The translations under genes were made by a program, and so were the position numbers. From positions 83,589 to 90,659 of the forward strand of contig KL569166.1 in the NCBI GenBank assembly GCA_000715635.1: DNA of 7,071 nucleotides. The letters run 5' to 3'. The DNA comes from Streptomyces violaceus (lineage in GTDB: Bacteria > Actinomycetota > Actinomycetes > Streptomycetales > Streptomycetaceae). Below the pieces are notes generated by a model, which was not told where the DNA came from, searched no databases, and saw only the letters and a program-made list of their open reading frames with translations. Below, one piece after another: positions 1-7,071 of this stretch. Positions within the stretch are counted from its first letter, which is position 1; every line of letters starts with the position of its first letter.

Positions 1-423
1 AGACGGCGTCGATCTGCGCGTTGCCGGCCGCGACCGCCGCCTGGTTGAGGCGGGGGACGGAGGAGGAGGTGATCTGGTCGCTGCGTCCGCCCTTGGGGGC
101 CTGGACCGCCTCGGCCTTGGTGATCTTCCCGCCCGCGACGGTGACCCGGACCTGGACGGGGCCGTACTGCGTCTGCGCGACATCGCCGGTGAGGGTCTGG
201 GCGTTGCCCGAGCCCTGCGCGGCGCCGCCCGCGGCCTTGGCCTTGTCCAGGGCCGACTGGAGGGACTTCTTGTAGCCGGCGCTGGTGTACGTCGCCCCGG
301 AGACGGCGTCGATCTCCGCGTTCTGCGCGGCGACCGCCGCCTGGTTGAGGCGGGGCACCGAACTGGCGGTGATCTGGTCGCTGCGTCCGCCCTTGGGGGC
401 CTGGACCGCCTCGGCCTGAGTGA
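1..423. repeat. In-gene tandem duplication, exact 300-bp period
   Basis: Bases 1-123 realign with 301-423 without a gap. The run 68-117 is identical to 368-417 (50 bp), including third codon positions. At protein level residues 61-123 and 161-223 of the FMN-binding protein differ at only nine places. The repeat unit is one FMN-binding domain plus its linker. The left end of the second unit is outside the window. Confidence 0.93.
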
Positions 424-670
424 TCTTTCCGCCGCTCATGGTCAGACGGACCTGCACCGGGCCGTACTGCGTCTGCTGCGCGTCACCGGTGACGGCGCCG
501 TTCACGCCGCCCTGCGGCGCCTGCCCGGCCGCAGCGGGCGGGACCTGGCCGCCGGCCGCCTGGGCACCGCCCGGGTCGGAGGCCGGCTTCATGGACAGCA
601 GCAGCACGATCCCGGAGACGGTGGCTGCGCCGGCGAGCACGGCACGCCGGACGGGGTGACTCTTCCTCAT
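1..670 (-). CDS. Exported tandem FMN-binding-domain protein (partial, C-terminus beyond left edge)
   Basis: ATG at 670 gives 223 full codons before the window edge; AGGAG lies 11 nt upstream and the preceding gene ends 40 bp away. Residues 1-26 form a basic start (RKSHPVRR) and a hydrophobic segment, so a signal peptide or membrane anchor. Residues 27-60 are a Gly/Ala/Pro/Gln-rich linker. Residues about 61-140 are an FMN_bind-type domain (PF04205) ending in D121-AVSGAT-Y-T129, which fits the Dxx(S/T)GAT motif to which ApbE-type transferases attach FMN by a phosphoester bond, here probably at Thr127. A linker (141-160) leads into a second copy from 161, 54 of 63 visible residues identical, cut one base into the codon that should begin its own SGAT. 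Likely role (inference): extracytoplasmic electron carrier accepting electrons from the haem/flavin reductase encoded just upstream. Whether a third domain follows cannot be seen. Confidence 0.88.
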   Translation of the reverse strand, partial: MRKSHPVRRAVLAGAATVSGIVLLLSMKPASDPGGAQAAGGQVPPAAAGQAPQGGVNGAVTGDAQQTQYGPVQVRLTMSGGKITQAEAVQAPKGGRSDQITASSVPRLNQAAVAAQNAEIDAVSGATYTSAGYKKSLQSALDKAKAAGGAAQGSGNAQTLTGDVAQTQYGPVQVRVTVAGGKITKAEAVQAPKGGRSDQITSSSVPRLNQAAVAAGNAQIDAV

Positions 671-710
671 CGTTTCTCAAGCTCCTGAAGGGCCGTTGAT
701 GTCCCGTCGC

Positions 711-2093
711 TCACATCTCGAACGACTCGTGATGGATACGGCGGGCGGGGACTCCCGCGCCGCGCAGTGCTTCGTAGACCGACTGCGCGAAGCCGGGCGG
801 CCCGCACATGAAGACGTCGTGGTTGTCGACGTCGGGGATCTTCCGCTGGAGGGACTCCGCGGAGATGTCGGGGCGTTCCCCGTCGGGGCTGTTGACCGCG
901 TACATCAGCCGCGCGCCGCGCTCGTCGGCGATCTTGGCCAGCTCGCCCCACAGGGCCAGGTCCTGGGTGCTGTTGGCGCGGTAGAGGAGAGTGATGTCGC
1001 CGGACGAGCCCGGCAGTGTTTCGAACAGGGCCCGCATCGGGGTGATGCCGACACCGCCCGCGACCAGCAGCACCTTGCCGCGGCTGCGGCGCTGCGCGGT
1101 CATCGCGCCGTACGGGCCCTCGGCCCACACCTTGGTGCCGGGCGTGAGCTCGCGCAGCCGGGAGGTGTGGTCGCCGATCGCCTTGACGGTGATCCGCAGC
1201 ATGTCCGGGCGGGGCGCGGCCGACAGGGAGTACGGGTGCGAGCTGAAGCGCATGCCGGGCGCCTTGAAGCGCCAGCGGAAGAACTGCCCGGCCTCCGCGC
1301 CCATCCGGTGCAGCTTGCGCCCGCCGATCAGCACGGACACGATCCCCGGGGTCTCCTCGATGACCGCCTCGACCCGCATACGGTGCCGCAGGTTCAGGCG
1401 GATCGGGGTGATGATCCGGTACCAGAGCACCAGCGCGGTCACCACGCCGTAGAGCCCGTACCAGAAGGTCTTCGCGGTCGGCTCGACGGCGAACTCGTTG
1501 CCGGTCGTGATCTGGTGCCAGAACGTCAGGTACACCGACGCGTAGGTGAGCAGGTGCACGTGGTACCAGGTGTCGTACCCGATCAGGCGGCGGACCCCGC
1601 CGATCGAGAGGATCCCGATGATGAACAGCAGGCCCGTGCCGATGGCGGCCTTGCCCATGTCCGGCAGCTGGTTGATGGAGTCGGTCGTCTGCTGGACGAT
1701 GTCGCCGAGTGTCTTGCCCGCCTGCAGGGCGTAGCCCCACATGGTGAGGAAGACATGGGCGAGGACCAGGCAGAGCGTGTAGCGGCCGGTCATGGCGTGC
1801 CAGCGCGCGACCCGGTCGGTACCCACCCGGCGCTCCAGCGCGGGCACCCGGGCCATCTGGAGCACCACCAGCGCCATGAGGTAGCCGGCGAGCAGGCCGG
1901 TGATCCGGCCGGCGGCCAGGATCTTGCTCGCGTTGTCCGCGAGGGACGGTGTGTTGTCCCACCACAGCCACAGCACGGCCGCCGCTCCCGCCCACAGGGC
2001 GATCAGCAGCGGGACGGCCGGGGAGCGGCGCGGGCGGATGCGGCGCATCGTCTGGCGACGGGCGGCACGGCCGCCTGCGAGCGTGGTGGTCAC
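711..2093 (-). CDS. Ferric-reductase-like membrane flavocytochrome (gp91phox/FRE superfamily)
   Basis: Predicted to pass electrons from cytosolic NAD(P)H via FAD and two membrane b-haems to an outer acceptor. I chose GTG at 2093 (460 aa) because GGAGG lies 4 nt upstream; an ATG at 2144 would add 17 uncharacteristic residues with no good ribosome site. Residues about 25-235 hold six likely membrane segments, the ferric-reductase-like region (PF01794). His99/His113 are 14 apart and His180/His193 13 apart, the spacing of the bis-haem ligands in gp91phox. Residues about 236-335 form an FAD domain with HPYSLS at 286-291. The NAD(P)H domain shows AGGVGITP at 345-352 and CGPPG at 430-434, and Phe459 near the C-terminus resembles the aromatic residue that stacks on flavin in ferredoxin-NADP reductases. 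The FMN-binding protein follows in the same direction, so that protein rather than iron may be the acceptor. The physiological substrate is unknown. Confidence 0.92.
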   Translation of the reverse strand: MTTTLAGGRAARRQTMRRIRPRRSPAVPLLIALWAGAAAVLWLWWDNTPSLADNASKILAAGRITGLLAGYLMALVVLQMARVPALERRVGTDRVARWHAMTGRYTLCLVLAHVFLTMWGYALQAGKTLGDIVQQTTDSINQLPDMGKAAIGTGLLFIIGILSIGGVRRLIGYDTWYHVHLLTYASVYLTFWHQITTGNEFAVEPTAKTFWYGLYGVVTALVLWYRIITPIRLNLRHRMRVEAVIEETPGIVSVLIGGRKLHRMGAEAGQFFRWRFKAPGMRFSSHPYSLSAAPRPDMLRITVKAIGDHTSRLRELTPGTKVWAEGPYGAMTAQRRSRGKVLLVAGGVGITPMRALFETLPGSSGDITLLYRANSTQDLALWGELAKIADERGARLMYAVNSPDGERPDISAESLQRKIPDVDNHDVFMCGPPGFAQSVYEALRGAGVPARRIHHESFEM

Positions 2094-2102
2094 GGTTCCT
2101 CC
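2094..2102 (-). promoter_or_regulatory. Shine-Dalgarno that fixes the GTG start of the flavocytochrome gene
   Basis: Read on the minus strand, GGAGG (2102-2098) is followed by AACC and GTG. No comparable site precedes the upstream in-frame ATG at 2144, so this site decides the start. Confidence 0.75.
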
Positions 2103-2184
2103 GTGGGGACTTGACCCTTGGCCCACAGATACGTGCCGGGACACGGGAGTGTTCAGCCGCGTACCGAGTCATGTGCGGACGGGA

Positions 2185-2199
2185 GTGACCGGCGGTAAC
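2185..2199. other. 15-bp near-palindrome in the 2094-2229 intergenic gap
   Basis: GTGACCGGCGGTAAC pairs six of seven positions around base 2192, with one mismatch (2187/2197). It sits about 30 bp past the transpeptidase stop and about 92 bp before the flavocytochrome start. It could be an operator or part of a weak terminator. I saw no convincing -35/-10 pair elsewhere in this gap, so the promoter of the redox operon is unassigned. Confidence 0.3.
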
Positions 2200-2229
2200 A
2201 CGCGCACCTGCCCGCGCGGCGTCCCCGCC

Positions 2230-2928
2230 TCAGTAGCGCGTGACGGCGGTGGTCCCGTTCGTCGTCCCGACGGCGATGTGGGGACGCTTCGCCGGGTCGG
2301 CCCAGGTGAGGATCCGCCGCATCGCGTCCTTCGGCACGGAGACGCAGCCGGCCGTCGCTCCCCGCCCGTTGACATGCAGAAAGATGCCCGCGCCACGCCC
2401 CCGGACGGGACGCTCGTAGTTGAAGGCGATGACGAGCGCGTGCGCGTACTGCGTCCGGTAGCTGATCAGCTGCTCGGACTCGGCGGCCCGGCAGTCGGCC
2501 GCGCGGGGCTCGGTCCAGCGGTTGTAGGAGCGGGACTCGTTGTCCTGGCACCACCAGGAGTCCCGGTGCACCCGGCGGTAGGTGTACGCCGTCCCGCGCG
2601 GTGCCGCCTTGATGCCGAAGGCGTACGGCAGTCCGTACAGGCCCGTGGGTGTCGTGTCCGTGCCCTGCTTGCGGGCGGCGCCCTCGACGAGTCCGTTCGC
2701 TCCGAAGCGCGCGGGCGCGGAGCCGGTCCTCACCCACCGCCGGCCCCTGAGGTCCCACCAGGTGACCGTGCCCGTGGTGGAGGCCCGCTGCGGGGCCACC
2801 GCGGTGATCAGCTGGGTGCCGCCGCCGGTGTCCGCCATCCGTTCCGGCAGGGGCGCCGCCCGGTCGGGCGGCCCGGCGCCGAGCGCGAGGAGGGAGGAGA
2901 CGGCGAGGGCGACGGCACCTGGACGCAT
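2230..2928 (-). CDS. Secreted L,D-transpeptidase, YkuD/ErfK type (COG3786-like)
   Basis: Probably acts on cell-wall peptidoglycan outside the membrane, forming or exchanging 3-3 peptide cross-links, or in a related wall reaction. The 232-aa product starts with a short hydrophobic signal sequence (residues about 1-18, MRPGAVALAVSSLLALGAG). The catalytic domain covers about 40-225. Visible landmarks are TTPTG at 92-96, WWCQDNESRSYNRW at 125-138, and the active-site stretch IFLHVNGRGATAGCVSVP with His185 and nucleophile Cys195. The short His-to-Cys spacing and TxGC in place of the classical SHGC fit the COG3786 branch rather than the LdtMt type. Cys127 and Cys146 may form a disulfide. The ATG at 2928 has no strong ribosome site and lies 3 nt after the upstream stop, so translation is probably coupled. 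The true substrate is not known. Confidence 0.85.
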   Translation of the reverse strand: MRPGAVALAVSSLLALGAGPPDRAAPLPERMADTGGGTQLITAVAPQRASTTGTVTWWDLRGRRWVRTGSAPARFGANGLVEGAARKQGTDTTPTGLYGLPYAFGIKAAPRGTAYTYRRVHRDSWWCQDNESRSYNRWTEPRAADCRAAESEQLISYRTQYAHALVIAFNYERPVRGRGAGIFLHVNGRGATAGCVSVPKDAMRRILTWADPAKRPHIAVGTTNGTTAVTRY

Positions 2929-2931
2929 GTC

Positions 2932-3519
2932 TCAGACCGTAGAGGGAGGCAGCGGCAACGGCAGCCCGGGTAGTCCGTCCAGGCTGGTCGCGATGTGCTC
3001 CTTCTTGGTGAAGTAGGCGTCGAGCGAGGCGTCGTCCTCGCGCGCGAAACGCTTGCCGTGCAGATCGCGGTCCGCCTCGTACTCCATGAAGGGCACCGCG
3101 TAGCCGCAGGTGTCGCGGACGAGTTCGGCCGTCACGACGATGACCGCGCGCAGGCCGTGCTGAGCCGGGTCGATGTCCGGGAAGCGGGCGAGGAGTTCCC
3201 GGAAGCGCGAGTCGTCGCGGAAGACCGGCTCGCCCCGCCCGTGCACGCGGACGATGTTCGGCGGGCCTTGGAAGGCGCACCACATCAGGGTGATCCGCCC
3301 GTTCTCCCGCAGATGGGCGATGGTCTCGGCGTTGGAGCCGGCGAAGTCGAGGTAGGCGACGGTGTGCTCGTCGAGCACCGCGAAGGAGCCCTTGAGTCCC
3401 TTGGGGGAGAGGTTGACCGTGCCGTCGGCGGACAGAGGAGCGGTGGCGGTGAAGAAGACCGGCTGCGCCTCGATGAACGAGCGGAGCCGGCCTTCTATGC
3501 GCTCATGAGTCTTTCCCAT
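2932..3519 (-). CDS. Pyridoxamine 5'-phosphate oxidase-like flavin/F420-fold protein
   Basis: A 195-aa cytosolic protein of the split-beta-barrel family (PF01243-like). Members bind FMN or F420 and few are true pyridoxamine phosphate oxidases, so its reaction cannot be read from sequence. Landmarks: [10 protein letters not shown] (19-28), VNLSPKG (35-41), [15 protein letters not shown] (56-70), RITLMW (75-80), the conserved [10 protein letters not shown] (138-147), and a C-terminal tail with SLDGLPGL (179-186) typical of this subgroup. The ATG at 3519 matches the family N-terminus ([10 protein letters not shown]). No Shine-Dalgarno is visible; a strong promoter ends 8 nt before the ATG, which suggests a leaderless transcript. 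The transpeptidase gene begins one codon after its stop, so the two are probably cotranscribed. No functional link between them is evident. Confidence 0.88.
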   Translation of the reverse strand: MGKTHERIEGRLRSFIEAQPVFFTATAPLSADGTVNLSPKGLKGSFAVLDEHTVAYLDFAGSNAETIAHLRENGRITLMWCAFQGPPNIVRVHGRGEPVFRDDSRFRELLARFPDIDPAQHGLRAVIVVTAELVRDTCGYAVPFMEYEADRDLHGKRFAREDDASLDAYFTKKEHIATSLDGLPGLPLPLPPSTV

Positions 3520-3520
3520 G

Positions 3521-3556
3521 TCCAGGGATTATGGGCGCAGGTCTTTCGACTGTCTA
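3521..3556 (-). promoter_or_regulatory. Sigma70/HrdB-type promoter for the PNPOx-like gene, near-leaderless
   Basis: On the minus strand, TAGACA (3556-3551, five of six to TTGACA), a 17-nt spacer and CATAAT (3533-3528, five of six to TATAAT). The expected start of transcription is A3521, two bases before the ATG at 3519, or the A of the ATG itself. Confidence 0.7.
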
Positions 3557-3564
3557 AGGAATTA

Positions 3565-3593
3565 CGGGATCCGGTCACCTCTGCCGGATCCCG
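3565..3593 (-). terminator. 10-bp perfect hairpin, possible terminator or operator
   Basis: CGGGATCCGG and CCGGATCCCG pair perfectly around a 9-nt loop (3575-3583). For minus-strand transcription it is followed by TAATTCCTT, which is fairly U-rich for this genome. It lies just upstream of the -35 box of the PNPOx-like gene, so it may insulate that promoter or bind a regulator. Confidence 0.5.
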
Positions 3594-3608
3594 AGCTCAG
3601 ACGCCTGC

Positions 3609-3649
3609 CCGTGGCCGCCCCGGCCGGCGCTCACTCGGGGCGGCCACGG
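3609..3649 (-). terminator. 14-bp G+C-rich hairpin, terminator of the small secreted-protein gene
   Basis: The arm 3609-3622 (CCGTGGCCGCCCCG) pairs perfectly with 3636-3649 around a 13-nt loop. It begins 11 nt after the TGA of the gene at 3661-4107. No U-tract follows, which is usual for Streptomyces terminators. Confidence 0.75.
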
Positions 3650-3660
3650 CGCCTGTCACC

Positions 3661-4107
3661 TCACTGGTTGAGCTGGCAGGCGGCGAAGGCCTCGAGGCCC
3701 TCGGGCTTCTCGGCGGCACGGCCGATGGCGGTCTCGATGCGGTTGAGGGCGGCGACGCGCTTGTCCTCGAGCGGGCCGAGGATGGCGTTCTGGACGAAGT
3801 TGGGTCCGCCCTGGCCGACGGTGTCGACGAGGCGCTTGTTGGCCTCCTGGATCTGGGTGTCCAGCTGCGCCAGGTTGCGGTCGACCTCGGCCTGCGCCGA
3901 GGCGGGGACCGCGGGAAGCTGCCCGGTGACGTCCGGGCACGAGATGGTGCCGGGACCCGCCAGCGTCCGGGCGTTCGTCCCACCGCTCGCGGGCGTCTCC
4001 CCGGCGAGGGCGAAGCCGGCGATCACCGTGCCGGACAGTGCCACCGCGGCGGCGCCGCCGATGAACGCGACGCGACGCTTGTTGTACTTCGGAAGAGCCC
4101 TGGACAT
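3661..4107 (-). CDS. Small secreted or membrane-anchored protein of unknown function
   Basis: I do not recognise a characterised family. The 148-aa product starts with a basic stretch ([12 protein letters not shown]) and a hydrophobic segment (about 13-35) ending ALA-GET, a plausible signal peptidase I site after Ala35. The mature part has a short Gly/Thr/Ser linker, then mostly predicted helix (about 68-98 and 105-133) rich in Ala, Glu, Gln and Asp, with possible coiled-coil character. Only two cysteines remain, Cys57 near the mature N-terminus and Cys144 near the C-terminus, which suggests one disulfide closing a helical hairpin. The ATG at 4107 is supported by GAGG 7 nt upstream. It is monocistronic: a strong hairpin follows, and upstream it diverges from argG. 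A coding region is favoured by the signal peptide, the ribosome site and the codon pattern. Confidence 0.8.
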   Translation of the reverse strand: MSRALPKYNKRRVAFIGGAAAVALSGTVIAGFALAGETPASGGTNARTLAGPGTISCPDVTGQLPAVPASAQAEVDRNLAQLDTQIQEANKRLVDTVGQGGPNFVQNAILGPLEDKRVAALNRIETAIGRAAEKPEGLEAFAACQLNQ

Positions 4108-4185
4108 GCGGATGCCTCACTAGGGGTCGGGGGACGGGGGTGTCCTCGGTGTGCGAAACGCGGCGCCTGCGTTCGGCGAGAGGTA

Positions 4186-4254
4186 CGAGTAAGCGGTTTC
4201 CCGCGTTCAAAGGATCTTCAAATTCTTCTCGGCCTGGCCAAAAACCGCTTCTCG
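4186..4254. repeat. Long-spaced inverted repeat in the argG upstream region
   Basis: AAGCGGTTT (4191-4199) and AAACCGCTT (4242-4250) are perfect inverted repeats 42 bp apart; CGAG (4186-4189) and CTCG (4251-4254) extend the pairing across a one-base bulge at 4190. Inside lie two TTCAAA repeats (4206-4211, 4217-4222) spaced 11 bp, one helical turn, in an unusually A+T-rich patch. CTTCTCG is also repeated at 4225 and 4248. The role is unknown: regulator sites, an upstream element, or the unassigned promoter of the divergent gene. Confidence 0.5.
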
Positions 4255-4265
4255 CTCCGAGCTGG

Positions 4266-4303
4266 ATTGACGAATCATGCAGTGCTCTGCATACTCATGC
4301 ATG
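4266..4303. promoter_or_regulatory. Two adjacent ARG-box-like sites (predicted ArgR operator of argG)
   Basis: Box 2 (4286-4303) reads tc-TGCAT-actc-ATGCA-tg, a perfect 5-4-5 inverted repeat with the geometry of the E. coli ARG box TGAAT-N4-ATTCA. Box 1 (4266-4283) reads at-TGACG-aatc-ATGCA-gt, with only the right half well conserved. They are 2 bp apart, centres 20 bp apart, as expected for the paired boxes bound by the ArgR hexamer. A perfect ATGCAG-N4-CTGCAT palindrome (4277-4292) spans the junction. Both overlap the predicted argG promoter, which implies repression when arginine is plentiful. Confidence 0.6.
4267..4295 (+). promoter_or_regulatory. Predicted argG promoter
   Basis: TTGACG (4267-4272), a 17-nt spacer and CATACT (4290-4295) fit the HrdB pattern TTGACR and, with A and T at positions 2 and 6, roughly TANNNT. 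Transcription would start near 4302, giving a leader of about 31 nt before the GTG. The start is predicted only. Confidence 0.5.
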
Positions 4304-4332
4304 TCAGTGTTCGCAGTATGAGGGGAAGAACC

Positions 4333-7030
<2,698 letters not shown>

Positions 7031-7035
7031 GGGGA

Positions 7036-7050
7036 CGCCCTCAAGGGGCG
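7036..7050 (+). terminator. Weak hairpin just after argH
   Basis: CGCCC (7036-7040) and GGGCG (7046-7050) pair around a 5-nt loop, 5 nt after the argH stop, with no U-tract. This is a short stem and may be only part of a longer structure beyond the window. Confidence 0.3.
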
Positions 7051-7071
7051 CGGGGAACTGCGCGACAAGCC
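7043..7071 (+). repeat. Probable copy of a Streptomyces intergenic repeat (partial at window edge)
   Basis: The sequence built around GGGGCGCGGGGAACTGCGCG matches, from memory, a short element found many times downstream of genes in Streptomyces genomes. It contains CGCG arms that could form a small hairpin. Copy number cannot be judged from one window, and its right end is cut. Confidence 0.5.

Noticed and set aside
2093..2144. ATG at 2144 as the start of the flavocytochrome gene
   Set aside because: The extra 17 residues look non-native, and GGAGG sits correctly only for the GTG at 2093.
667..2172. Long open frames on both strands across the flavocytochrome gene, about 470-500 codons
   Set aside because: They are out-of-frame shadows caused by high G+C. 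Their translations are Arg/Gly/Pro/His-rich with no domain motifs, whereas the frame ending at 711 has haem, FAD and NAD(P)H motifs.
4180..4210. Minus-strand TTGAAC with downstream CGTACC/TACCTC as a promoter for the small secreted gene
   Set aside because: No -10 hexamer at a sensible spacing fits TANNNT; no better ECF-sigma pattern was clear, so the promoter is left unassigned.
2995..4332. Plus-strand in-frame extension upstream of argG that would make an 843-residue protein
   Set aside because: It runs antisense through the PNPOx-like and small secreted genes and through the argG promoter. The argG protein is complete from the GTG at 4333.

Overview
The window looks like a chromosomal segment from a Streptomyces or a close high-GC actinomycete. 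The reasons are very high G+C with G/C-rich third codon positions, GTG starts behind clear Shine-Dalgarno sequences, an argG-argH pair of actinobacterial type, and sparse, high-GC hairpin terminators. Seven protein genes are supported: five on the minus strand (1-4107) and two on the plus strand (4333-7030). I found no tRNA, rRNA, CRISPR array, insertion sequence or phage gene. Attributions come from reading motifs by eye; no database search was run.

Left block, minus strand, 1-2093: a membrane redox module. A gp91phox/ferric-reductase-like protein has two His pairs at the classical haem spacing, an FAD site and an NAD(P)H site. It is followed after 40 bp by an exported protein made of tandem FMN-binding (FMN_bind) domains. 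The first domain carries the SGAT flavinylation motif used by ApbE-type flavin transferases. The second domain is a near-copy exactly 100 residues (300 bp) later and is cut by the window edge one base into its own predicted motif. Together they suggest a cytosolic NAD(P)H to FAD to haem to covalent extracytoplasmic FMN relay. An ApbE gene would be expected beyond the left edge.

Middle block, minus strand, 2230-3519: a pyridoxamine-5'-phosphate-oxidase-like flavin/F420-fold protein and a secreted YkuD-type L,D-transpeptidase lie head to tail in the same reading frame, separated only by a TGA stop and one codon. The first gene has a near-consensus sigma70 (HrdB-type) promoter so close to its ATG that the mRNA should be leaderless or nearly so.

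Next, on the minus strand at 3661-4107, is a small secreted protein of unknown function, followed by two strong hairpins. It is divergent from argG across a 225-bp intergenic region. That region holds a long-spaced inverted repeat, phased TTCAAA repeats, and a predicted argG promoter overlapped by two adjacent ARG-box-like sites.

Right block, plus strand: argG (argininosuccinate synthase) and argH (argininosuccinate lyase), 70 bp apart, perform the last two steps of arginine synthesis from citrulline. Just after argH the window ends in a short sequence that I recall as a widespread Streptomyces intergenic repeat.

The arginine genes are ordinary. The parts most worth a second look are the duplicated FMN-binding protein with its haem/flavin partner, the predicted leaderless promoter, the one-codon junction between two unrelated genes, and the layout of the argG control region.
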